Source: Bolinopsis microptera
Taxonomy: Eukaryota; Ctenophora; Tentaculata; Lobata; Bolinopsidae
Assembly: GCF_026151205.1 (NCBI RefSeq)
Contig: NC_087072.1
Span: 14,236,169-14,300,168 of the forward strand
DNA: 64,000 nt
Direction: 5' to 3'
The position numbers and the translations under genes are program-made. The notes beneath the pieces were generated by a model. That model had not been told where the DNA came from. It did not search any database and saw nothing but the letters and a program-made list of their open reading frames with translations. Below, in pieces: positions 1 to 9,509 of the stretch; positions within the stretch are counted from its first letter, which is position 1, and each line of letters starts with the position of its first letter.

Positions 1-113
1 TGTCCGCCTATGTCCGTCTATGTCCGCCTATGTCCGCCTATGTCCGCCTATGTCCTGTCCTTTTTGGATTCTATGAGACAAGCGGACATAGACGGACGTG
101 ACACCCCCCCCCC
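1..113. repeat. TGTCCGCCTA decamer array ending in poly-C
   Basis: The window opens inside tandem decamers of the type TGTCCGCCTA / TGTCCGTCTA. A unique block follows, whose core reads GGATTCTATGAGACAAGCGG, and then a run of about 19 C. The whole piece recurs in inverted orientation at about 9292-9440, and its core recurs again at about 13235-13295. The three sites look like ends of one dispersed repeat family. The array continues off the left edge, so its full length is unknown. Confidence 0.85.
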
Positions 114-120
114 CCCCCCC

Positions 121-1881
121 TTTTAGTAATCAGGAATTAGTATTACTAAGTGAAGAGGTCTGAAACTGAAAAACGTTAACCATACGATCGCGCGGCGATA
201 TAAGAGTTTCATAAACTAATTTTCACAGAAACTGCACCAATGGCACAGTCAAGATCGAAACGATAGCCTGCTGTACTGTCATTTTATTGATTTCAATGAT
301 GAATCAGTGGGGTTAAGATAATCACATTTGTAATAAAATAGAAATAAAACATCTCTGTACCGTCAATTGTGCTAGTCTAAACCAGCCTACCTGTATTACC
401 AGACCTCTTCTTTTCCTCGACAATCAAACCAAGTTGCTCATATCGCATTTGGTGGGTGATGTAAGTAGTAATACATATCGAGCTGTATTCAATCACAAAA
501 CGACACAATGCAATACGTGTATATTATATTATGGCCCTTAATGAGGTATATGAAACGTTCTATATCGTACACTTCTCGTTTCTCCCGTGAGAGGCCCAGT
601 ATGGAGAGGTTTTACAGTTTATCACGAAAACGTCTACTTGGCCTCATGGCTCAAAGAAGGCAAGAAAAGACCAGAAAGCTTTCAACTCGCTCTTTTCAAT
701 GCCCGTCCATCTGTCCCACATTAATCCTGAGCTGATCATCATAGCCCCGAATATCCTACGGGAAGAACCTGTATTTTTACCTCACGACGTCCGGATTTCA
801 AATCAACACCCTCAATAACATTAACAATCCTTCCTGATCAGAATCTGTCTCTATTAGCAATTTCCAAAATATCCTGACTCTCGTGGAATATTTCACTGAA
901 TTAATTATTACCGGTTCTTTTCTACCCCTTGCCCGTCACTCGTATCTACATCTTACCCTTGCCAGTATGTTACCCTTGCTGATTTTACGTTTAGCCGACC
1001 CTGACATATGGGGGTGATTTGAGGTATCCAGCATAGCAAATGAAGCGGTATGCAGAACAATACAAAACAAGTCACAGTTGATGTTGGAAGTTGTATTTAC
1101 ACTTACTTTCTGGACCTGGCTGTTCCTTAGTTTCCTTGATCTGTTCTTGCCTTCTTCGAACTGTAAATGAGCCATGTAATGAGGCCAAGTATACTTTTTC
1201 GTGATAAACTTTAAAACGTCTCTATACCGGGTTTCTCATTAAGAGCCATATAATATACACGTATTGTGTCGTATTCTGATTGAATACAGCTCGTTATGTA
1301 TAAGTTTCAATACCTACAACACTACTATATAACAAATAATTTGAATGACAGGATGGATTACTGAGGGCACTGTGTTAAGGTGATTTGAATGACAGGATGG
1401 ATTACCGAGGGCACTGTGTTAAGGTGATTTAAGTGGGTCCCAATCCCCACCGACCATTCTTCTTTGTGTCATGAATACTTGCTTCATCATCTCCTTTTAA
1501 TAAAAATCACGGTGTCTTTATTGACTAAGCGCATTACTACTTACATCACCTACCAAATGCGATATGAGCAACTTGGTTTGATTGTCGAGGAAAAGAAGAG
1601 GTCTGGTAATACAGGTAGGCTGGTTTAGACTAGCACAATTGACGGTACAGAGATGTTTTATTTATATTTTATTACAAATGTGATTATCTTAACCCCACTG
1701 ATTCATCATTGAAATCAATAAAATGACAGTACAGCAGGCTATCGTTTCGATCTTGACTGTGCCATTGGTGCAGTTTCTGTGAAAATTAGTTTATGAAACT
1801 CTTATATCGCCGCGCGATCGTATGGTTAACGTTTTTCAGTTTCAGACCTCTTCACTTAGTAATACTAATTCCTGATTACTA
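121..1881. mobile_element. Foldback element with very long inverted arms
   Basis: The ends are TTTTAGTAATCAGGAATTAG at 121 and its exact complement ending at 1881. The arms match almost continuously from 121 to about 690 and from about 1140 to 1881, leaving about 450 bp of unique centre. The right arm carries an extra block of about 240 bp (about 1298-1534) that contains a 52-bp tandem duplication. No transposase frame is present; the short ORFs inside are arm artefacts. It is best read as a non-autonomous foldback DNA element. A transcript crossing it would form long double-stranded RNA. It abuts the poly-C end of the neighbouring decamer repeat. Confidence 0.85.
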
Positions 1882-3030
1882 AAATCTGCCGAGATTTACT
1901 GAACTCCAACTACAAATATTGGCGATTTAAGTATTCTTGAAACGAAAAATTCACTACGTTTTTTAGAAAGGCATTTTTATCCGTGTTTCATGCGATTTGA
2001 TCACTTTTGGCGGAAAATTTTTTTAAATTTTCGAAATTTTTTCTAAGTCTCGAAAAAAAAATGTAAGTGAAAAATTTTAAAATTTTTTCTAAAAACTACT
2101 TTTCTCCGTGTTTTAAGCTATTCCGATCATTTTTAGCCAATAAAAATTTTTTAGAATTTTGCTAATTAGTTAATTGATAATTATCCAATTAACTTATTAT
2201 CTGACGTAAAAATTGTTTGAACAAAAGTTTTTCTTCCTGATAATATGAACACACTCGATTGATCCGCAACCTTTTACGATGTTCACAACTAAAGATATTC
2301 GACAAACAAAAAAGGTGGTAAAAAGTGGTAAAGTGGCAAAAAGTGGCCTTAAGACAAGTGGAAAAGTTTGGAAAAGTTGGTCAGCCATAAAGGGCACCTA
2401 ATGGGACTCAAAAACGTCAAAAAACCTCTGAAAGCTTTGAGTGTCAGCAGATCGATTTTTTTAGACGGATCTGTCTGTACTATTATGACTGGCAGCAATG
2501 ATAAGGACCCAGGTGCACGGCTTTCTTATGTTAATCAACATGAAAATTGAAGACTTTAAAATCAACCCAATTATAAACAAGCTGCCGAAACCCATTTTAT
2601 ATTTTAAATTCTATCATTTATTAACAATCAAATAATATAATATAGTTCATAAGTTCCCTTGTCTATAGTTTTTTTCCTAAGACAATAATCTTAATTTAAT
2701 TTCCATTTCTTTTTCCTAAGAAAATAATATTAATTTAATTTCCATCTCATAATAATATAATAATGTGTGAATGTAGATGCCATAATAATCGCCTTAAATT
2801 TCTGAGGCTGAAATCTTATTTTATGGTCAGGTGATAACCCATGTTGATTTTAGGGCATTACAAGGCATGCACATTCCTTGCCCCGTTAGTTATCTGTCCT
2901 TTCAAAATCAAACTAGCAGTCAAGGACAAAAAGTCATACACCAAATGGGCATTATATATTTAAGAATTGTTTTACATCTTTTTATTCTGTAAAATGTGCT
3001 AAAAATTAGATTTCTTGTTTTTTTTAAACA
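1882..3030. other. AT-rich intergenic stretch, no gene seen
   Basis: No convincing coding region. It contains homopolymer-rich A/T sequence at about 1990-2180 and a degenerate direct duplication of about 55 bp at about 2665-2755 (units containing TTTTTCCTAAGA and TTAATTTAATTTCCAT). A 60-codon frame at 2368-2550 has no recognisable similarity. Confidence 0.6.
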
Positions 3031-3733
3031 AGGGGGGGTCTTCATCAAAATTCTCTCGAAATTCTTGACTTTATAGTTGTTTCTGATTGAGGGGAGTGAT
3101 ATCTATCAGCTGCTTTTGGTCCCATGGAAAAATATTGTTCCTAGCCGAAATTATCGCTGGTCAAAAGTCAGCGCTTATGTGTAATTGTATTGCGCGAGCG
3201 AGTTTCAATCGCACGTTCTGAAAATCTAGTCAAAAAATCTATCTTCTCATACATTTTTTGAGCAATGACCCTCAAACATTCAAGATAAGTTCTTAGGATC
3301 AGTTAGAAGAGAACTCTTGAGCCAGAATTTTGAGAAAGGCCTTTAAAAATTTTTAATTTGATTTTGAAATTCTTGGACCTTGATTTTTAGAGGTCCAAGA
3401 TTTTAAAAATCGAATTAAAAATCTTTAAAGGCCTATCTCAAAATTCTGGCTCTAGAGTTCTCGTCTAACTGATCCTAAGAACATATCCTGAAAGTTTGAG
3501 GGTCACTGCTCAAAACATGTAGGAGATAGATTTTTAGACTTGATTTTCAGAACGCGCGATTGAAAATCGCTTGCGCAATACAATTACACATAAGCGCTGA
3601 CCTTTGACCAGCGATAATTTCGGCTAGGAACAATATTTTTCCATGCAACTAAAAGCAGCTGATAGATATCACTCCCCTCTATCAGAAACAACTATAAACT
3701 CGATTTCGAGAGAATTTTGATGAAGACCCCCCC
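3031..3733. mobile_element. Near-perfect 700-bp palindrome (long-TIR MITE/foldback)
   Basis: The left arm starts GGGGGGGTCTTCATCAAAAT and the right arm ends with its complement. The arms of about 345 bp meet around 3382 with almost no loop and differ at only scattered bases. No coding frame is present. The size and structure fit a long-TIR MITE or foldback element. Its RNA would be a single very long hairpin, a plausible source of small RNAs. That consequence is inference; the palindrome itself is directly visible. Confidence 0.9.
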
Positions 3734-4494
3734 TGGCCCCCTTAATGAGGAGCTATGTCAATGAGGAACTTAAAGACCAGTAGAGGTATTTTGAACTTAA
3801 TTCAACTGAGTGTAGCTTTTGGAGGTAATCAGTACAGTCAATAACTACACAGGGTTATTGCAACAGAAATGAAATGATTGAGTCTGGACTTGAGACCAGC
3901 TCGCACTACATTACATCAATGCTCTCTGATGACCATCAGGCTAGCTCAAATTAGTTGTTATACACTAGTGTTGAAGGTATTAAAGTCATAATAGGTTCAA
4001 GTATCCTCTTTTTTTGTAAAGACCAAAGATATATCAAGCAGCTTTGTTCTGGGTCTTTTATAACTTATGAAGATTCTTTTCTGTCAGAACAGGAAAAGAG
4101 AATGTTGGAGTGAACTAACTGAACTTTTAGGTCATTGGAAAGCGTGAAACCATTTCTTGCTAGGTCCCTTTGGTTTTTAAAATAATATACTTGGGAGACA
4201 TTTATTGTCCACCACTTACTTCAAACGAGTATGGAGTGACGAGTTTGCTACATCAATCCCAAAACTTGGTAAAGAGAACTCAAAACAGAGCCACAGTCCC
4301 TTACGAGACACTGTGAACTAAACTACCTTGTTAACAAAGGTTTTAAAACAACTTTACCCAAACATTTTCCTTAAATTTTGTTTTCCTTAATGCACCGCTT
4401 TGTTGGCCAGTATCAACCCCATTTTTGGGACTTTGGTCGCTTGTACGGCCTAAGCGGTATACAAATAAAGCGTTATTATTATTATTATTATTAA
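3734..4494 (+). repeat. Intergenic, ending in a LINE-like 3' tail
   Basis: Most of this stretch shows nothing identifiable. Its end, about 4420-4494, reads CGGTATACAAATAAAGCG followed by (TTA)n. This is the kind of 3' terminus used by CR1/L2-type LINEs, which end in short tandem repeats just after an AATAAA. No reverse transcriptase sequence adjoins it, so it is probably a severely 5'-truncated copy. Where it begins is uncertain. Confidence 0.45.
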
Positions 4495-4867
4495 TGGATC
4501 ACTTTATTAGTCAGTGCCCAAAGTGGCCTTTTAAGGAGGATAGTTTGACTCATTTATCTCAATGTGACAGACATAGAGGACATATACTCACTCCCAATGA
4601 TAATTGGTTTCATAAATGAAAAATTTGTTTCTCTAAATGCGACGAAACGTTTCACCAAATGTGAAAAAACTTAAAGTTGAACATTCCACATTAATATATT
4701 TTACCAAGATAAGCACAGGGCTTCAATGCTTTATCTTACAGTGCAGTGGTCATCTTGACCAAGCTGAAGAAGACAGCATTAATTTAAGAGATTATATTAA
4801 TTTGGTGATAATTAAGAGTTAATGTTCATTTGGTGATAAAAATATAATCCCAGGTTCTTGGCCAAAA

Positions 4868-5176
4868 TTACGAACTGGACTGACTGACGTCTCCTAAATC
4901 CGAGGGGTATTCATTAACAATCAAGGAACTTTTAATAGCCTGATCAATGGGGTGAAAACAGGTTGTTAAAACAAAACAGGTTGGACACAATAGACCAAGT
5001 CTGATGGATGCTTCTTTCAGGGCAAATGGAAACTTTCCAACTCTTAATGATTCACACACAATGTAGTGGGCAATTGGGGAAAGGTTTGGTAAGCAGTTCT
5101 TAAAAGCGGGAAAAGGCCATTCAAACAATATACATTCGAATAGATCAAGTGATGCAATTGGCAGAGCACAATACAT
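4868..5176 (-). pseudogene. Decayed LINE reverse transcriptase fragment
   Basis: The minus-strand reading has a stretch resembling the N-terminal part of non-LTR reverse transcriptases. The segment LPNLSPIAHYIVCESL followed by GKFPFALKEASI matches the usual pattern in which a hydrophobic helix precedes 'SL..G.fP..lK.A'. The catalytic palm motifs are absent and the downstream reading degenerates. The plus-strand word TTGGCAGAGCACAAT at its head recurs, inverted, near 13444. It is a remnant with no expected function. Confidence 0.4.
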
Positions 5177-5262
5177 ATGTAACGGAAATGGTCCATTGTT
5201 ACCAATATTATTGAACTTTAAACAATCAAATATTTAGACAAAATTTTCAAAATACACGATTT

Positions 5263-5420
5263 ACTCCATCATAGAGGCAGGGATGAGGTTGTGTGAGACT
5301 TCTGATAGAGTGGTATCATGTTTGCTGTCCATTTTCTTTCCTCTGTACCCAGGTAGAGCCGGGTAGAGCAATAAGTATTGTTCATGGCATTGCAAATCTT
5401 ATCCTCGTTCTTACATGCAG
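5263..5420 (-). repeat. Degenerate copy of the 7620-8110 retroelement 3' end
   Basis: About 155 bp with shared words such as GGCAGGGATGAGGTT, GACTTCTGATAG and CTTATCCTCGTTCTTACATG align in the same order to 7625-7765. It corresponds to the 3' UTR side of the retroelement remnant described there. No open frame remains. Confidence 0.6.
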
Positions 5421-6119
5421 TTCTTAAAAGCCACACTAGAATAATATCAAGTATAAACTTGATTTATTAGGAAAACTCTAAATCGAGATTTCTGTAAACT
5501 AGTCAAGTCTACACTTTGCATTCGGTTTTAATATAGAGTCTTTGTTACCTTGTCTAGTCTGTTCGAGGAACTATTTTCAATTTATCATTCTCAATATGTT
5601 AGTAAATGGTTTTTACCTTTTTGTCAAAGAAGGTCATAAGTTTGTTAAAGCTACATTGATATCTTTTCCGTTTGGTAATGCAATTTTTGGAGCAACATTC
5701 TATCTACATCTTACATGAAGTAAAATGTTTATGATAATAACTACCCATACCTCGAAATGATTTTTGATTTAATTTACTAACAACAGTTTTGTAGTGCGAT
5801 GCACTACTGGGGTGTTTTTTGTGAGTTATTTTTTGTGATAAAAAAGCGAAATTCAGTAAAGCGCTGCGCAAAGTTGAGTTACCGATAGTGAATAAAAAAC
5901 TGAAGAATATGATAAAGAAAAATAAATTTTAGTTTAATTTTGAATTTGTTGCAGACTAGTAGCTTTTCCCCGTTATATTATTTTTAGCGACAATCTTTTT
6001 CATGTTTACCTGGGGACCCCAGGCTATCATGTTCATAAACATAAAATTAAATAGAGATTCGGCGGAATGACAGGCTGAGCGCCGCCCAGTAATTTGATGT
6101 TTTCCCCTCATTCCATTTT
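5421..6119. other. Intergenic, nothing identified
   Basis: AT-rich sequence with no reading frame, hairpin or repeat that I can support. Confidence 0.5.
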
Positions 6120-6784
6120 TTGTATCACGTGGTGACCCCCACTGTCGCTTCACTATAGTGTAGAGTTTCACTATAGTGTAGAGTTTCAACGATATAGGGA
6201 GAGCCGCACACCCGTGTGCGGCGGGTCGTACAACGTATGACAAATATTTTTGCAGTTTACACTAAATTGTGAACATTAATTATCAATATCGATATTATTA
6301 CTTTAATATTTAAGTTAAATTACACCAAGCACCAAGTTCTTTAAATGCTATTATTACTAATAAGTTATATAATTTAGATTCTTTTTATTTTAACGTATAT
6401 TTAAATATTTGTTTTTGATTTTTATAACTCTTCACTTATATTATCGCAATTTAATAAGTTTGTTTAAATTATGTATTGTTGCATTTTTTAATTTTAGTCA
6501 TTTTTTCATTGTTAATGAACTAACCCGACGCGCGCTACTTCGTAGCACTTGCATCGGGCTCATATTTCGGGAAGAAAGCGGCGCGCGCTACTTTGAAGAA
6601 ATTTAGACGAGCAACATCCGTCAATTTAGTCATCTAATCGTCAGTTTCTAGTGGTATGGAGTGAATTGTACATATTGCTCTATCTTGTCATACGTTGTAT
6701 GACCCACCGCGCACGAAGTGCGCGGCTCCCCCTGTATCGTCAGGACCATAGTGAAACGACCGTGGGGGTCGCAACGTGATACAA
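6120..6784. mobile_element. Pair of inverted about 100-bp mini-elements around AT-rich DNA
   Basis: A short unit begins TTGTATCACG, contains GACCCCCAC and TTTCACTAT, and ends with CATACAACGTATGACAA. It lies forward at 6120-6243 and reversed at 6685-6784. Each copy has a central GC-rich hairpin (GCCGCACAC/GTGTGCGGC in one, GCCGCGCAC/GTGCGCGG in the other). A third copy lacking the hairpin is at 37697-37763. The unit's own ends are imperfect inverted repeats, so it may be a tiny MITE, or the two copies may be the termini of one 665-bp element. No protein is encoded. Confidence 0.65.
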
Positions 6785-7619
6785 GCTCTATTCAGAGCCC
6801 TTTCGCTTGTAGTAGCAGTAGTTGTGAAACAAGCGCGCCCGCAATGGCGCGAAAGCACATGGTTAGGTGAATAGTACATACTATATAGTATATACGTGAA
6901 GAAAAAGTGTATTTCTTATATTTAATATATTTTGGCGTGCGTCTAAGCTATGAATCAATAACATAGGCAAATATTTTTTGTCTTTTAAGCTCGAACACAT
7001 ATTTTTTGCGGATTAGTTATTCTATAACGTTAAAACTGACCATTTTATGTCGTGGCTGATTTGTTGATATGACACATTTTATGTCCTTGTCATTATCATT
7101 ATATTTTTCCGTTTCCAATCAGTACTCTGACTTAATGGCTACATATTTTATCGAAAGATGAAAAGTGTCTTTATTATTCTACTATCCTTAAGAAGAGACC
7201 ATCCTGAGTGCAAGGGTTTGGTGACACAAAGGGTTTGTAGTTCAATAGGAATAAATTTCCTTGGAGCTGTATCATTCATAAAATTTAGTGTCTTGTTAAT
7301 AATAAAGGCTAGAATTGCAGATGATGCTGCTGGGGAAGGAAATATAAATGATCTCAAGCAGTAGTGGTTTAAATTTGAAGTTGGCCTTTTTCTGCACTAA
7401 AATGTAAATGTACTGATTAGGTACCATAAAAAGATGCACGATCTTTTAGCCGGGTTCCTCATCAGTTAACCCTCAATCACGGTTTTCCGTCAGCTGGGTC
7501 AACCGAGGAGATAGTACACAGATGTTTAATCTCGCATAGATCGAACGGAATCTTAGATTAACTTTCCAAATGGCATAAAATTGAATTTTTGTTTAACTGA
7601 AATCAGATATATATACACA
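6785..7619. other. Intergenic, nothing firm
   Basis: No supported gene. Short frames at 7148-7364 overlap on both strands and show no family similarity that I recognise. The part from about 7380 may be the untranslated side of the retroelement that follows, but I cannot prove it. Confidence 0.4.
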
Positions 7620-8110
7620 TCTGCTCCATCATAGGGGCAGGGATGAGGTTATAAGAGACTTCTGATAGTGGTGTCTCATATTTGCTGTCCGTTTTTTCCT
7701 CTACCCTCGTAGAGCTATGAGTGTGGTTCTTAACATAGCAAATCTTATTCTTGTCCTTACATGTCTTACCACATCGCAATACCTCTCTTTTCTTTTCCTG
7801 GCGATGAGGTCTGCCACTCTATTTAGAAACTTCTTACATTCTTTGGACATGCCTCCAGTTGTGAGAAATACGGCTGGGGTGAAAGTGGCCTTCTCTACGT
7901 TCAACACTCTCTCCTAGTACTCATCCTTCTTCTCCTTTTCGGTCTCTTCGTATACTTCTTGAAGAGTTTTGGTCCTGTTTGATAAGCAATTGGGGTGTGA
8001 AACCCTTATGTCAAGAAAGGTCTTATCAAATGGAGTCCAAACTCTTCTAGCAGATACGTCCAGCCGAGCTTGGTCACCTGTTATAGTCTTGGGGTTGAGG
8101 CAGTCACCCT
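7620..8110 (-). pseudogene. Retroelement ORF C-terminal remnant
   Basis: Read on the minus strand from about 8090, the sequence gives a domain with ARLDVSARRVW and FLDIRVSHPNC. After one in-frame stop near 7920 comes FTPAVFLTTGGMSKECKKF, and then a tail ending RFAMLRTTLIALRG. This ordered set resembles the C-terminal end found in many retroelement ORFs of cnidarians and molluscs. A nuclease-like fold has the same spacing of acidic residues, but I recall this only as a pattern. The single stop and the missing reverse transcriptase make it a dead, 5'-truncated copy. Its 3' flank is also seen at 5263-5420. Confidence 0.55.
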
Positions 8111-8458
8111 AATTTAACTTCTGTAGCTGGGGTTCGACTTTCACATCATGACATTAGTTAAAATGAATCTAATTTACATACTTTCCACTACTATATAAGT
8201 TGATAAAGCGTTTTTTAGCAACATGAGGATTACACACAAGATATTCATTGTGCTTCTTTTATGGGTCAATAACAAGGGAATGAGATTTTCCATTTGAGCT
8301 ATTCAGTTCACAGGAAAGCAGATATGGACTGCTTTAAAACTTTTATTTTGGATAAAGTTTGTTTCAGTAACCATTAAGAACCAGTGGCCTTTTGTAACTG
8401 CATCTTCAACCTCAGTTTCATTTTGAAACGTCAAGAGACTGGTAAAGTCAAATATTTT

Positions 8459-8955
8459 GTTGGGGGGGGGGGGGGGGGGGGGGGGGTTACAACGGTCATT
8501 GATTGATTGAAATAAATTTTCGTGCACATACAGAATGAATGGTTAATAATTTAATATATTATATGTAGACCAAGCTCTGTGCACGGGATGCACAGTATTA
8601 TAGAATTTTGCTGAAATATACATATACATTAATGCACATTAATGCCCATTTATGTCCATTAATGCCCATTAATGCACATTAATGCCCATATTTAATAGAA
8701 AAATGGGCAAAAATGGGAAAAAAGTATGGGCATTAATGGCAGTATTTTAAAATTTTGCACATTAATGCCCATTAATGCACATTAATGCCCATATTTAATA
8801 GAAAAATGGGCAAAAATGGGAAAAAAAGTATGGGCATTAATGGCAGTATTATAGAATTTTGCTGAAATATACATATACATTAATGCACATTAATGCCCAT
8901 TTATGCCCATTCATGCCCATTAATGCACATTAATGACCGTTGTATCCCCCCTCCC
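8459..8955. repeat. Poly-G/poly-C-bounded foldback with ATTAATGCCC minirepeats
   Basis: The left boundary is 25 consecutive G followed by TTACAACGGTCATT; the right boundary is AATGACCGTTGTA followed by C-rich sequence. Inside are many copies of CATTAATGCACATTAATGCC in both orientations, and a larger unit of about 120 bp (with ATTTAATAGAAAAATGGGCA) occurs twice. It is non-coding and probably a non-autonomous element or satellite seed. Confidence 0.7.
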
Positions 8956-9291
8956 CCCCCCCATTTTGTTACATAAACGTTTTTAATAATTTTTGAAGGG
9001 TAGTAATTGTTTAGATCATAATTTGTATACGAAACTATTAATGTTTTTTAATAGCTGTTAGCAGGGTAAAATTTGTTAGGTGTGTTTCTACATATTTCTC
9101 TATTGGAAATTAAAGTTTTTGATCTCTACTATTTATTGTTATTAAAATGCTCATTGTAGCCAGTTAATTTTAAAAGATTTTCATCATCATCATCATCTTT
9201 TTATAAGTAGCATAATTTAATCCCTCAATCTTTTCTAATACTTCGTCCGAAACACCAAAAATGACTATCATTTACAGATCCGTTTAAAATA
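8956..9291. other. Short AT-rich spacer
   Basis: No gene or repeat that I can support apart from a small (CAT)n run near 9181-9196. Confidence 0.5.
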
Positions 9292-9470
9292 GTGGGGGGG
9301 GGGTGTCACGTCCGTCTATGTCCGCTTGTCTCATAGAATCCAAAAAGGACAGGACATAGGCGGACATAGGCGGACATAGGCGGACATAGGCGGACATAGA
9401 CGGACATAGGCGGACATAGGCGGACATAGACGGACATTAGCGGACATTAATGGACACCTAAATTGATAAA
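9292..9470. repeat. Inverted copy of the left-edge decamer repeat
   Basis: A G run is followed by TGTCACGTCCGTCTATGTCC, the block containing CTCATAGAATCCAAAAAGG, and tandem CGGACATAGG decamers that decay into CGGACATTAG. It is the reverse complement of 1-113, at first sight nearly identical. The pair could bound one 9.3-kb unit or simply be two insertions of the same family. Confidence 0.8.
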
Positions 9471-9509
9471 TACAATTTTTGATGTTATAGGGGGATCATG
9501 TTTTTTGTC

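Noticed and set aside
2368-2550. 60-residue ORF
   Set aside because: There is no similarity, no splice context and it lies in repeat-rich DNA.
6685-6784. Hammerhead-like ribozyme
   Set aside because: GAAAC and a GC stem are present but the CUGAUGA core is not.
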